Source of the DNA: Phragmites australis
Taxonomy: Eukaryota > Streptophyta > Magnoliopsida > Poales > Poaceae
Length of the DNA stretch: 64,000 bases
Assembly (NCBI RefSeq): GCF_958298935.1
Contig: NC_084933.1
Coordinates: forward strand, 4,819,001 to 4,883,000
Direction of reading: 5' to 3'
Of this stretch, positions 11,463 through 23,554 are shown piece after piece. The position numbers and the translations under genes are program-made. The notes beneath the pieces are model-generated. The model saw only the letters and a list, made by a program, of their open reading frames with translations. It made no database searches and was not told the DNA's origin. Every line of letters begins with the position of its first letter. Positions within the stretch are counted from its first letter, which is position 1.

Positions 11463-13379
11463 TTAGGCATCTAAATTGGTTGGTTCCATCTCCGATCCTT
11501 CTTCCCAACCATGTGTGCAACCACCTTGCCATTTTTCTTCTTCTTGAGCTCGTAGTGGTTGCTCTTGATCTTGTTCTTGTAGTTGGGTTTGGTGTAAAAG
11601 TTTGAGGTCTTGTTGGAGAGATTTGTCATCTTCTTCTTCTCCTTGGTCTCCTTCTTGACTTGATTGCATTGGAATGACTTGTGGCCTTCTTGATGACATT
11701 TGAAGCATGTCACGGTTTGACATTTGAAGCATGTCACGGTTGACCCCTCCATAAACTTCTTCACTATGAAAGCATGGTTATCTTGAGGAGGTTGGACATG
11801 TCATTTGCCCTTCAATCTCGTCAAGTCCTCCTTAAGCTTCTCTACTTCTTGCTTGAACTCATCATTTTCTTGTGCAATGTGTTCATTAGATTGTTCTAAA
11901 ATAACATTCTCAACACAAAATCTCATTGCAAAGGGTAAGCTAGATAAAACATATAAATCATCACAAGAAGTAGAAGCATCTACCTTAGGATTGTAATTAA
12001 AAAAAGAGGTAGATTGCTTCAAAGGGATCTTAGTTTGAGATTCAATACACTCAAATTTAGTATTAAGCTCTTCATGCCCCTTATTTAGCAAATTAAATTT
12101 GCACAATAATTATTCATAATTAGAAACAAAGGTAGCATGAATGTCATTAAGTACATTGAATTTCTTAAGCTTTTTTGGTTGTTTCTTAAGGGTCCTTTGT
12201 TTCTCATTAATCAAATGAATGAGTTCATCATAGGAGAGAGCATTCTCATCGGATTCATCATCACTTACATCGCTATCCATACATTTGGCCATAAGGTACT
12301 TGTGAGATGATTTGCAAGACGACTTGTGTGATGATGACTTTGAGGAAGAGCTTCTCTTGGAGGAATGGATGGTGATGCTCCCATCACTTGAGTTTGAATC
12401 TTCATCATCACTCACCCATCTTCCTATGCTTATGAATGTCTTGGGTCTTCCCCTTGTTTCCCTCTTGTTCTTGGTCTTCTTCTTCTCCTTCTTGATATGA
12501 TCAATTATTTTAACTAAGTTCTTCATGGAGATTAGATGATCAATCTTGGCATTGATCTTCTTGATGTTCTTCTCCATTTTTAAGATGAGCTTGACGACTT
12601 CAGAATCCATCTCTTCATCGCTTGAGGTGCTTTGCTCATCTTCTTCATAGCTCTCTTCATCTTGATCTCCATCATCTTCACTTGAGCTTTGACTCTTGCT
12701 CTTATCTTCTCATCCTTGCCTTCATGTGTTGACATTGAGCTTGCTTGCTTGTGAGAGCAAGGTTCTTGATGTCGGATAAGGTATGAGCTTTCACCTCCAT
12801 ATTCGTTGTCATCTCATGGGTGGTGATTTTGCCGAGCATTTGACTTGAAGTCATCTTCTTCATTGTTGTCGTAGATGATGGAGACGATCAACTTGTACTT
12901 TGGAAGAATAGCTTGAAGTATTTTTCTCACCACTTGATAATCTTCAATTTATGTCAAACCTAACCCATTGATCTCATTGACAAGAATATTCAAACGTGAG
13001 TACATGTCATTAGCACTTTCATGGAGTAGTTGCTTGGTACCATTAAGCTTAGTAACAAGCACATGATATTTCTCATTGCACACATCCTTTGTCCTTCATG
13101 TATTTCAATGAGACTATTTCAAATATTATGTGCATTGGTGAGAGAATAAACACGATTGAATGCATCAACACATATAGATGATAAAAGGATACTCTTTGCC
13201 AATGTATCTAATTGCCTCTCCTTGTTGGTGATGCGAGGTTTCATCTCTTCCTCGGTAACTCTCCAAATATCTAAGCCTCTAGCTTGCAAATAACAAGACA
13301 TTAGAATTTTCCAACGCGAAAAATTTGTGCCATCGAAAAGTGGAGCATTATGGGAATCCATCTCAACCCCCGATGTCAC
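11463..13379 (-). pseudogene. Copia element A: gag only, SIRE/Maximus-like
   Basis: The minus-strand gag starts at 13379 with a DUF4219/UBN2-type head (APLFDGTNFSRWKILMSCYL), 35 bp from the PBS. A Lys/Ser-rich middle follows at 12110-12610 and an Asn/Glu-rich coiled region at 11801-12106. A zinc knuckle CFKCHQEGHKSFQC is near 11695, preceded by a partial duplicate CFKCQTVTCFKC. Frameshifts separate these blocks. Everything after gag (protease, integrase, RT, 3' LTR) is absent: the element stops near 11440-11463. Confidence 0.85.
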
Positions 13380-13413
13380 AACTCTAGGATTTTAAGCATA
13401 TCAAGAGCACGAG

Positions 13414-13425
13414 GCTCTGATACCA
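13414..13425 (-). other. Copia A primer-binding site
   Basis: The plus strand reads gctctgatacca, a perfect 12-base complement of the tRNA-iMet primer motif TGGTATCAGAGC. It lies two bases from the LTR start at 13428. Confidence 0.9.
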
Positions 13426-14207
13426 ATTGAAAGAGATCGATGACATCCTAAAAAAAGAGGTGAATTAGGACACTTAAAACTATTTCGGCTCCAAAAATAA
13501 CACAAGATAAACCTATATCAATATCTATCTAAATATGCTCTAGATTTATCTAGTGTATCTACTCTACCGATCAAAGCGCTTGCAACCTATCTAAGAAAAT
13601 AAATTGCAAGTAAATACGAAAATGTAAATAAGGTAGAGAGAGCAAACTCGGCATAAGTATTTTTTTCCCGTGGTATCAATGGCATGAATGCCACCCCTAA
13701 TCCACGTTGGAGCTCCACAAAGGATATGCTCCCGATCGGCACCCGATCACGGCCTTTAAGCCACCAAGTCACAAAGACAATGCCTCCACCCAGATGAGCC
13801 ACCAAGTCACCAAGGCAAGGTCTCACCACTAGCCTCTCTTCCGATTTCTTGCCGTCATGATCACTTCGGAGTTTGAGCCACAAAGGCAAGGGTCTCCGCG
13901 TCCCCGCACAATTGCCTTACCACCGCTCCACACCAAGTCGAAGGATCAACAAGTTTGTCGGCGAGTCACCAAGACTCCAAGGTGCTAACGTACCAAGAGA
14001 TACACTATTGGATCACTTCTTGATCCACTCTCTAAGCAGCAATCACCTAGCAACTCACTCTCTAGGCCTATAAGCACTAATCACTCACTAATCTTGTGCT
14101 TAATCGTCTTGGATGATCATTTTAAGCACTTTGATGGCTTGGATATCTTCTCAGGTGTATATGAACTTCTCTGGACTCCAGCACACTCAAAAGATTGAGT
14201 GGAGGGG

Positions 14208-14215
14208 TATTTATA
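14208..14215 (-). promoter_or_regulatory. LTR TATA box (copia A)
   Basis: The minus strand reads TATAAATA in the context GGCTATAAATACCCCTCC. The same core and context recur in the copia B LTR at 17975-17982. Confidence 0.8.
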
Positions 14216-14267
14216 GCCTGAAACTCACGCACTAGTCGTTAACCCAACGGCTCTAAAAAGCTGTTAA

Positions 14268-14908
14268 CACCGGATGACCCGGTAAGAACAGTAGTAGTAA
14301 CACCAGATCATCCGGTGAGTATACTCTCACAAACTAGCCATTGGAACCCCACTCACATCTCTGTGAATACCGTATACTCCGGTGTATACTGCAACATCAT
14401 CACCGGACATTCCGGTGAATATACCTTAACCATCCGAGCTAACTTCTTCTCTGTGTAAATTGCTCCGATGTATTTCCGGTGCACATCACTTCATCACCGA
14501 ACATCCGATGAGTTATCTTCAGCCAGCTGAGCTAATGCAACCCTCTCTGGAAAAGATGCTCCGGTGTACACATCTTCAGAGCATCGGACCTTCTGGTGAG
14601 GTCACTGCATTCTCCCCTTTGTCAACAATGCTCCGGTGCTTTCCTCTGGTGTGTTCAAATAAATCACCGGACATTCTGGTGGGGTCTTCTGTTTCTTCTT
14701 CGTCTTTGCACTGTTTATTTGTCCGGTGTGTGCACTTCCGTAGCACCGGACCATCCGGCGTAACACCTGTGTCCATTTTGCCCACGTGTCACTAAGAAAT
14801 ACTCCGGTGTTTAGAAAATACTTGACACCGGACTTTTCAGTGAGGTCAAATGCCTCTGGACACAATGCTCTGGTGTGTTCAACTATGTGAACACCAGACC
14901 ATCCGGTG
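14268..14908 (-). repeat. U3 array of 17-bp palindromes (copia A)
   Basis: Nine copies of a CACCGGACCATCCGGTG-like palindrome are centred near 14276, 14309, 14409, 14502, 14590, 14673, 14752, 14834 and 14900. From the third copy on, each is preceded by a half-site TCCGGTGT 22-34 bp away. The spacers between copies are dissimilar. The array lies immediately upstream of the TATA box in element orientation. Confidence 0.85.
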
Positions 14909-15064
14909 TAGTCATTTTTCTTGAGACTTTTTCCAATTTAACCACACTTTGTCTCAGTTTCAGTGGCTTCTTCATGTATTGTATCCATGAGATCTACTAA
15001 TATATATTTTTTACAAACATGTTAGTCGCATTGACTATGTTGTCATTAATCACCAAAATCACAA

Positions 15065-17160
15065 TCATGACCTAATAGGACCATTTTCGCTACACTTGTA
15101 TTTAAAAGGCAATGTAGGGAGGGGTTTAGTAGGAATTAGACACTCCCCTGTGTGGTGACCAGTCACTTCACAATGTTGGCAATATGAATCAACTTCTTTG
15201 ATGAAGCAATTCTTGATCTTCGGTGACTTGATGATATTTTCCACCAGTTTGGGGAAGCACCCAATACATCTCTTGTTGTAGTACAATGCATTGTTCATAA
15301 GAATTTCCTTATGCTTGTACTCTCCCTTAGTGAACTGGGTCATACATGAATTGAGATTTACAATCTTATCTATAAGATCTTGCTCTCTTGCATGGTTAGT
15401 CTTAAAAGATAATATATTACCACATGAAGAGGAGCATGATATGTCAAGAATGTCATCACAAGAAATAGATACATTAACCTTAACAACATCAATAGTAGGC
15501 AATTCATTTAAACTAGAATCAATGGTATCATAAGCTAACTCAAGTTCTTGATATTTGCATTTTAAGTTTACATGCTCAAATTTTAACTTCTTATTACTAG
15601 CCTCAAGAGACTTCCTAAATACAATAACTTTATCATATTTCTTAAGCACATCATTGTATTTAGCAAGCAACTCATCATGACTAGAATTAAACTTAGCATT
15701 AGCATTTTCAACGGACTTGATTTTAGCTTTTTGCTTCTTGATGATAGTAGCATAGTCATTCATGAGCTTAGATAGATCATTAGGAGATGGGGCAATTTGT
15801 TGGGTACCATCGCAAAAATCGCAAAAGTTGGAAAATATCATCGGTGTGACATGTCATCCTCACACCGATGATATTTTCCAATATGGGTACTTTTGTGATG
15901 GTATATATCTAATTTTCTCTTAGGAGAAATAATATCATCTTCCTCATTACTCACCATGTTGTTACCTTTTGCCATGAGATACATAGGTGGTGGAGGTAGT
16001 GGTAGATCATCATTGGTGATGGTGAGACCTGGAAGTTGTTATCTTCATTATCACTTGAATCATCACTTGAGCTCTCGTCGGAGACCCATTCACCAACAAT
16101 GTAGACCATGCGGCCTCCACCTTTCTTGTTGAAGAGCTTCTTATTCTTATCTTGATCCTTCTTCTTGTGCTTGTCCTCATCCTCACTTGCATCAATCTTC
16201 TTGCTCTTATTCTTGTTTTTCTAGTCAGGATGAGAGCAATCATATGACATATGGTCATAGTCATCACAATTGTAGTACTTCTTCTTATCTCCGTTACCGG
16301 ATTTGTCAAATTTCTTTGAGTGAAATTTGTTCTCTTAGGATCATAATTGTAGCCCTTCTTGCTCAACTTGGATATCATCCTTGTGGTTCTTCTCAGGAGA
16401 AGGGCATATTCGGTGTCGAAGTCATCATCATCATCGTTATCTTCTTCATCACTCTCACTTGATGATGGATGCTTCATCATGTTCTTATTTGTTTCAACCA
16501 TCTTGGCCTTGAGACCAAGATTCTTCTAGATAAAAATTGATCACCTTGATCTCCAAACAAGAAGATCTCATGAGCGCAAATCTTCCCAACAACATCGGTA
16601 ACAGTCATGTCATTGATGTCCCTTCCATGAAGATGAGAGATGACAATGTTGTATTATGGCTTGGGAAGCACCATCAAGATCCTACGAATAATGTCTTCTT
16701 GAGACAATTGAGTAAGCTCAAATGAATCAATTTCCTCAACAAGCATGTTCATACAACAATACATATCATTGCATAACTCATTGGTAACATCTTAAATTAA
16801 CTAAGAGTATTCATAAGCACATGATATCTTTTTTCCCGAATTTTCCTAGAGTCCTCATGAATTTCACAAAGAGCAGTCCAAATATCATGAACAAATTCCT
16901 TGCTTCTTACTTAGGAAAAATATCTTCACTAATTCTCTCAAATATAGCATTTTTAGTCTTAACATTCCATCTAACTTATTGTTCAGTAAAAGGTTGATCA
17001 AACCTAATGGAAGTGGCTAGCCGAACTTCGGAGGAAATAGCCTCAAGATAGCTCGCTATGCAAACTTTCCAATATGTGAAGTTATTTCACTCCAACCTTG
17101 GCACACTACTTCTATTCTCAGAGGCCATTTCTCTAGGACGTTAAGTCTATCAAGAACATA
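15065..17160 (-). pseudogene. Copia element B: gag fragment with zinc knuckle
   Basis: The 258-residue frame at 15065-15841 contains coiled-coil-like Lys/Asn/Glu-rich sequence and the zinc knuckle CQHCEVTGHHTGEC. Upstream gag pieces lie at 16010-16501 (acidic, DDDDDFDTEYALLLRR) and in broken frames to 17160. A 15-30 bp inverted segment occurs around 15815-15890 (ccgatgatattttcca in both orientations), a rearrangement that ends the 258-residue frame. The element is cut at 15062 by the LTR of copia A; no pol follows. Confidence 0.82.
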
Positions 17161-17162
17161 AG

Positions 17163-17174
17163 GCTCTAATATCA
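17163..17174 (-). other. Copia B primer-binding site (two mismatches)
   Basis: The plus strand reads gctctaatatca, compared with gctctgatacca for tRNA-iMet. It is followed two bases later by the LTR start. Confidence 0.75.
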
Positions 17175-17974
17175 ATTGAAAGGATTGAATAGCCCAAGAG
17201 GAGGGGTGAATTGGCCTCTAATTAAAAATACTTCTACCAAATACTAAAATAAGTAGCAACCTTATCCTAGATTAAATATAATGCAACTACGCAAACAATT
17301 TAGATCAAGGCAAAAAAAAGATGCAAGCAAAGATAAGATACTGAGTAAATTACGGAATTAAAAGCTTACAAAAAATGTAAATGCTCAAAGTAAATACAGA
17401 AAAGTAGAAAGATGGACAAGAGGACACTGATTTTTCCTGAGGTATCGAGGAGTTGGCACTCTCTTCTAGTCCTCGTTGGAGTATCCACCAAGGATATCGC
17501 TTCCCCTTGAGTCACCAAGACTCAAGTGCTCCCTCATAATTATCACTTCTCTATCTCTAGATTGATGGGCATCAAACCAAATATATTGCACTTCTCAGGG
17601 CTCCCATAAGAACTCCAAAAGCTCAACAAGACAACTCCAATCACCTAAGACTTGCTAGGTAAGAGCTCACCAAGGTAACTCCAATCATCTAAGACTTGCT
17701 AGATAAGAGCTCATCAAGACAATTCCAATCAACTAAGACTGGCTAAGTGTTGCTAACCACCAAGGATAAAAGTCAATAGCTTCACTTGATCAAGATCAAG
17801 ACTAAACTACAGCTAGATGCACACTTGCTACTCTCTAAGCACTAAAGATGTTCTTAATCTTCCAATTAGAGACTTTGCAAATCACTTAAGTGCTCTCTCT
17901 TGCTTCTTGATGACACACACAGTGTATAGGCTCCCCTGGGTTGCAAGAGATTTAAGTGAGATCGAGTGAGGGGG

Positions 17975-17982
17975 TATTTATA
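17975..17982 (-). promoter_or_regulatory. LTR TATA box (copia B)
   Basis: The minus strand reads TATAAATA within CCTATAAATACCCCC, equivalent to the copia A box at 14208-14215. Confidence 0.8.
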
Positions 17983-18059
17983 GGCTAGAGATCTAAATCT
18001 AGCCATTGCCCAACCACCCATTTTTTCTATGAGCGCCAAAAGGTATGGCGTGCACCGAC

Positions 18060-18590
18060 TCACACACACCGGACCATCCGACATATACCTTTTTCAAACA
18101 CTACCAGTGCTAACTATCACTAGTGGTTCATGTTCTAAAATACTCCGGTGAAGCCTCTGGTTCACACGCCGGACCATCCGACGAGTATAATCACGAAAAA
18201 CCATTTGACGAACCTTCTTTGCAAGAAATGCTCCGGCGAAGCCATTCTGTGTACGCCAGACCAACCAGCGTGCACACTCACCTTTTCAGTAGAAATTCCA
18301 GTTATGCGTAAAAAGCTCCAGCGTATTTCATCCTCAGTGCCGGACCATCAGGTGCGTTGTTTTGAAGCGCCTCTTCAAAGTCAAAACACTCTGGTGTGTT
18401 CAATCTGCAGAGAGTCGAACCATCCGACATTGACTTGGACTTTTTCTAGTTATGTCACCAAAAAAATGCTCCGGTGTTAGTACCTTTTGTGTCACCAGAC
18501 CATCTGGTGAACTCAAAGGATTTCTGACTTGAACCAAGAATTGGCCGATGAGTTCAACATGTTGATCGTCGGACCATTCGGTGTAGACTT
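18060..18590 (-). repeat. U3 array of palindromes (copia B)
   Basis: Seven CCGGACCATCCGxxG-like copies start near 18067, 18170, 18250, 18340, 18412, 18493 and 18570, about 72-103 bp apart. Several are degraded on one arm. Half-sites ctccggtg / ctccggcg lie between them. The position relative to the TATA box matches copia A. Confidence 0.75.
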
Positions 18591-18982
18591 ATTCTTCTGA
18601 ACTCATCCAATTCAACCATTCTCGAGTTCTAACTTCTCGACATCTCATCCATATGCTTTTTTGAGCTACCTAGTGCTAGAATTTCACAAGTATGCATCCA
18701 ACCAAGTCTGGACTAACTTAGGTCGAGCTACTACTCTTATCTCTTCTTTATAGTACGATCAAAAAACTAAAAAAAGAGATCTATACTACTCTAAGTGTTT
18801 TTCATCCCCTTATGACATTTAAACTAGGAGATCCTTAATTTTGATGTACATATCATTTTATCGTTCAAAGAATCACCTTAGAGACCAAAAATACCTAATT
18901 ATCATTGTGACCTAAATTTTTAATACCCTTCAAAACACACTTATTAGTTATAACAATACAGTTATTATTAATCACCAAAATA

Positions 18983-20069
18983 CTTACCACTTAATAAGGG
19001 CTTAGATGCTACATCTGCTATGACGAGAGTGGGCTGGGCTAGGTAAAATATAAAATAGTTATTCTATACCCTAGGGTGAGCCGGGAGTACAAACTAGTTT
19101 TAACAATGCGATCTACCCAGAAGCAAACCTGCTGGGGCTTGTCATTGCCTTGAGATAGCCAGGGTTCAGATAAGAGTACGAGCCTTGTGACCTCTGCTGA
19201 GTTAATACCGAACTGGCACGTATGTTTCTCGGGAAACCGCTGCTGCAAATGCTTCGATCGAAGCTGATTGCCAGCTAGTGGAATTGGAGTTTCTTGTATA
19301 TGGTTTAATTTTAGAAAATTTGTTTTTTATCACAGTATTCTCTAATCTATTAGACAAGACTGGAAACGAGGGCAAGTTACTGTAGCTACTATTGCGTATA
19401 TTTACATACATATATACGGATATGTATAAGTATATATACTCGTATGTACATGTATATGTACATATATGTATGCATATATATAAATGTATACGTCATACAC
19501 ATTTTTTTTGCAAAATTCCAAAAAAATAGCGAAAGTAATAATAGTTATATTAATAAATTTGCTGAAATAATCTTAAATACATAGGAAAATATCTAAAACT
19601 CAAAAAATATGAAACAAATTTAGTTAGGTTTATATTATTGTCGTCTACATGTTAATATTATGTGCATACATGAAAGTACTACTATTTTTCCTATAATTCA
19701 ATAAATATGTTAAATATTGATAAATTTATAAATAAATATTGAGATGTTCAAAATTGGTGAACCAAATTTTTTAGTCTTCTTTTATCATGCTCTGTGCAAT
19801 AAAAAACGAACACGACGTAGGCGCGCCAATCTGCCCTAGTTTTGTTTTGTTAGGAACCTTCTAGTGACCTTAGTTCTCTCCCTCACGCTCAATAGAACAT
19901 AAGCCTCATCAGAAAATCTCCTTTTAGTTTCTCATTTCTAGAAAAATATGATGATGAGAGGCAAAATATATAATCTTTTTTGCCCTGCTTGATGGTTAGA
20001 CTGATGGTGATGGCATTGGGAGGATTTGTTTTAATTTTCATGCAGATTTCAAGTAAGCGACTAAGTAGA
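18983..20069. other. Intergenic, no gene seen
   Basis: Positions 19385-19500 are a ta/catata-rich low-complexity tract and 19500-19800 is strongly A/T-rich. No protein similarity was recognised in any frame. The rest is unclassified. Confidence 0.5.
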
Positions 20070-21029
20070 CACTACTACAGGACTGCATATCAGTGCCGGT
20101 TGAAAAATAGCTTCACTACTGGTTTTTTTAACCGGCGCTCTTTACTCAGCACTGATAGTGTGCTACTATCAGTGCCGATTGATTACCCAGCACTATTACC
20201 ATTTCTAGAGAACAAAAAAAGAGAATTGGCGGCAGCAGGAGCGGCATCCAAACCGGCTCGGAATCGAGCTGGCTCGGATGTCACTCCCGTCGCTGCTCCC
20301 GTCACTACTATCGTCGGGCACTGCCGGGCACACCTACAAACGTGGCGACTCGAAGGCCGCCGCCACAACACATGCACAAGATAATGCGGCATGCCATGAC
20401 TCCTCGCAGCCACCCTCCAGCGTGCTCCGGCTCCCTCTGATGCTCCCCGCTAGCCTCAATCGCCAGACCGTTGCACCTCAGCCAGGCTCGCGTCATGCAA
20501 AGCGGGGACGAGCGGGTGCAGGCATGATGCAGCCGTAGATGCAATGCCGCCCCATTCATCTCCCCTCTCTTCTCCTCGCCTTGAGCTTGGCTAGCCCCGC
20601 CGGAGCAAGGCCAGCCTCATGCCCTCGCCTCCCCCTTCTTCAGCGACGATGAGAGGTGACGAGAGGCTCAGCGGAGCTCGATCGATCCCGGTAGAGCCCC
20701 TCGAAGCCGCCACCGCAAGATCCGGTGGAGCCCCTCGAAGCGGCTACAGCTAGATCTAGCTGCCACGAGCTCGCCGTCACCAAATCCGGTGGTCATGAGC
20801 TCATGGTCGGCCAGATCTGGACGGTACGAAACCACCAGCCGACAGTGATACCCAGGGCATCACAACTGACCGAATCCTTCAACCAGCAGTGATAACCCCT
20901 TTCACTGCTGATCCATGAAGACGGCAGTGATAGTCCCCGACTATCACTGTCTGTTACCCACTGCCGGCTCCAAAACCGGCAGTGAAGGGGTTTTTGGAGC
21001 CGACAGTGAAGGGGGTTTCTGTAGTAGTG
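20070..21029. mobile_element. CACTA element 1, non-autonomous, TSD AGA
   Basis: It begins cactactacagg and ends ctgtagtagtg, giving CACTA termini in inverted orientation. The 3-bp target duplication aga lies on both sides (20067-20069 and 21030-21032). Subterminal repeats include tatcagtgccggtt at the left and ccgacagtgaaggg / cactgccggctcc at the right. At 960 bp with a GC-rich core and no transposase, it must depend on transposase supplied in trans. The core at about 20220-20370 resembles that of CACTA element 2 at 50690-50830. Confidence 0.92.
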
Positions 21030-21196
21030 AGAGGCTCGGCCCCTGGTGCATACAATCGAGGTGTGTAAGGGATGAGGCTACCATTGGGCTTGGCAGGGTG
21101 GTGTTGGAGTTTAGTATTCAAGTGGTGGTGAAAGCAGCGACATTAGAAATCAGGAGAGGCAAGTTTTAAGCGAGCGAGGGAGGTGAGCGTAATTAT

Positions 21197-21409
21197 TGTC
21201 AGGAAACATGAAGTTCTACAATACAATATGGGTCTATCTTGATCTATTAGAGTTTAGGAGTTTTTGGCATTAAATATAGGGGTGAAACCCCTATTGTAGA
21301 ACACATATGAATTATAGAGAAAACTTTTCCCCTACATTGTGTCTTATTTTGTGTGATTGTTCATCATTGGAATCTATGGATTATACCCAGTAGTAGAGAT
21401 TCATCAACA
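21197..21409 (+). mobile_element. Copia C 5' LTR (Ivana-like), short
   Basis: It starts tgtcaggaaacatg and ends agattcatcaaca, followed by cgttatcagcacaag, a PBS-like sequence typical of this copia group. The tail ttattttgtgtgattgttcat recurs at 38312-38335, which marks the far end of the same element. The estimated length is 213 bp. Confidence 0.65.
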
Positions 21410-22469
21410 CGTTATCAGCACAAGTCTCTACCTCATCATCATCATCGACGCCGACATCTACACGTTGTTGACAGGATCAGATCATCTGCCTGCTACCAAT
21501 CTATAGTGCACTAAATTGCTTCCTGGTGTGCCGGCCTTCGAGCCAACCTACTGTATACATCTAGCATTATATACGCCATGAACAGTACCATGTAGATGGT
21601 GGGGCCCGTAGCCATTGCTATATCGTCGGCCGAAAACTGGTGACCATGCTCCGCACAGAACGCGGTGACTCGAAGGCAACCTCCACGGATCATAAAAAAC
21701 GAAAAAAAGGTATGGGCACACCGCCAGCATGGAAGTTAGTGGCCTTCTCGCTACGCCACCTGAAGGGGAGCCATTGCCTCTATGCTGCCTGAAGTGGCGC
21801 CACTGCCGCATCACAGTAATCCATCGGACTTCGCCATCCGACTGCCCCTGCATGGGTGCTCTGTGCCACTGACTTGAAGGCATGCGGGCCACCACGCACG
21901 TCGTAGCCCCTGTTGGATCGCCGCGCCGCCACCTGGAGTCGAGCCATTGCCGGCCATCGCAGGCCTCCACAAGCCACATCACCTTGGCGTCGCAAGCTGC
22001 CGGTGCCTCCCCGCACTGACCACGCCGCTAACATGCTGAGCTGTCGCACTGTTGCGACCTACTCCCACACGCAACTCGCCATTGCCGCAACCTCCAAACC
22101 CTAGCTACCCCCATGTATACGAGGCGCGCGGGCCGAATGGATTGGGCTGGCCCAAAGCTAGCAGGCTGGGCCAATAAAGGAAGAAAAACCGGTGGAAATA
22201 AAAGGAAAAAGAAAAATATAAAATTTTATGTTTAGCCCACAGACTTTCTATTAATTGAGCGCAGTCTCTTTTCTTTTGCATTTAGGCCCCTAGTTGTTCT
22301 AAAAATTATCCAGAGGCCCTGATTTTGCATATTAGACCCTGTGGTTTCTAGAAATTACGCAAATCCTGGAGTTTTGCGTATAAACCCCAAAAATACTTTT
22401 TCTTGAATAAAATTACCTCTAGAATTTGAATTTTGCATCTGTTTTAGCTATCATGTAATATTTAATTAT
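21410..22469 (+). mobile_element. Copia C leader, no intact ORF
   Basis: The PBS-like start is followed by a GC-rich stretch (21560-22110) and an A/T-rich untranslated stretch (22190-22470). ORFs up to 144 codons here have no recognisable motif and look accidental. The N-terminal part of gag expected here is missing; the gag remnant resumes at 31327, after the nested gypsy element. Confidence 0.55.
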
Positions 22470-23096
22470 GTTATCCAAGGTTATCCAGGTTCAGGCCTCC
22501 CGCGGGATAACAGCCCTACGTCCTTCGTAATCTTTTATGGATTGTGTCAAACGGTTTACAGATGTGTTCCTCCTTCTCTTACAAGCCCGATCCTCCACTA
22601 TTTGTATAGCAGGAGTGGTGTACATAGAAACAGACCGTGCCAACAACATGAGCGGTCTAATCCTGACGAAACCAAATACCCTAGCTAGGATAGGTATGCG
22701 GACCCTACATTAGTTGACCAGCCTACCCTGTCCCGTTGCCCCATGTCGCATGCCTGCCACACCTGTTTGTAACCCCATCCCATAGTGTTTAATGCTATGG
22801 AACGGGACATTGCCCATCAACGTCGACCAAGACTTCGTTCGCTAGAGGGGATGCCTAAGGAAGGAAAACACTTGAGTATATAGCATTTAATGCAACTTGA
22901 TAGGTTAAGGTGAAATATCTACCCTACGACCAGCCTCACTGGTCGTAGGGCTTACCTTCGTGACCAGGGGCTGGTCACGAGAGCCCTGCCTGGTCACACA
23001 ATAGAGCCACAATCTTTGAAAAAATCTACCACCAACTGGCACTCCCTTGTGCGGACTCCCTCTGGAAGGGGATCTTCTTATTCTATACACCGACAG
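22470..23096 (-). mobile_element. Tat-like gypsy 3' LTR (left LTR)
   Basis: It ends at plus-strand ttctatacaccgaca, so the minus-strand LTR opens TGTCGGTGTATAG. The segment 22790-23096 aligns by eye with 31015-31326, sharing gataggttaaggt, aaatatctacc and ggctggtcacgagagccct. The left boundary near ttatccaaggttatccagg is approximate. Confidence 0.8.
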
Positions 23097-23428
23097 TAGC
23101 CTTCAAGTTCCCCCATGGATGCGATCGGTTGTACAGTTCACCACACGGTCGTGGTCGGACTTGGCCACACCACTTGGGCCTCAGGTGAACAAGAATTTAC
23201 CCTAGGAGTGGTCATCAACACAGTCTTCCCTCATGGAGGGCCCAAAAAAATGCATCCCTATGGGAGGTTAAAAGTAGAGAGAAATCGTGGGAGAGAGAGA
23301 AAAGGCAAATCGTGGGGGAGAGAGACAATGATGGCCACTGAACCCAAGGGAATTTCTATTTCCTCTACATGGCTTTTCGAATTTCGAACTAGCGGGGCCC
23401 CATGATGGTTGAGATACCGCAACTGTAC

Positions 23429-23435
23429 TATAAAT
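23429..23435 (+). promoter_or_regulatory. TATA box of the antisense ORF
   Basis: A tataaat lies in the context gtactataaatggggg, 120 bp before the ATG at 23555. It is on the strand opposite to pol, as expected if the antisense ORF has its own promoter. Confidence 0.55.
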
Positions 23436-23554
23436 GGGGGTGTCAATGGCTTTCCACAAATCCTTTTGCCATTCTCCAAGCTCCCAGCCCTTGTGCTCAG
23501 AGCTCCTTCTCTTCGTCGTGCCTGTTCTCTCGCCACAACCTTTGCCACATTACA

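Larger units (their letters stand above)
13428..15061 (-). mobile_element. Copia A 5' LTR (SIRE/Maximus-like)
   Basis: The plus strand begins TGAAAGAGATCG and ends caccaaaatca, giving a minus-strand LTR that opens TGATTTTGGTG. Its length of 1,634 bp is long for copia and normal for SIRE/Maximus. It holds a TATA box at 14208-14215 and a palindrome array at 14268-14908. Its outer end abuts copia B internal sequence at 15062, so element A appears to have inserted into element B. Confidence 0.85.
17177..18982 (-). mobile_element. Copia B 5' LTR (SIRE/Maximus-like)
   Basis: The plus strand starts TGAAAGGATTGAATAG and ends near attaatcaccaaaata, the same ends as copia A but with the outer CA decayed. 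It is about 1.8 kb long. It has the same TATA context (17975-17982) and the same palindrome array (18060-18590). It is the older of the pair, judging by its decayed ends and PBS. Confidence 0.82.

Noticed and set aside
21548..21982. 144-codon minus-strand ORF in the copia C leader
   Set aside because: No motif; GC-rich chance frame opposite to the element's coding strand.
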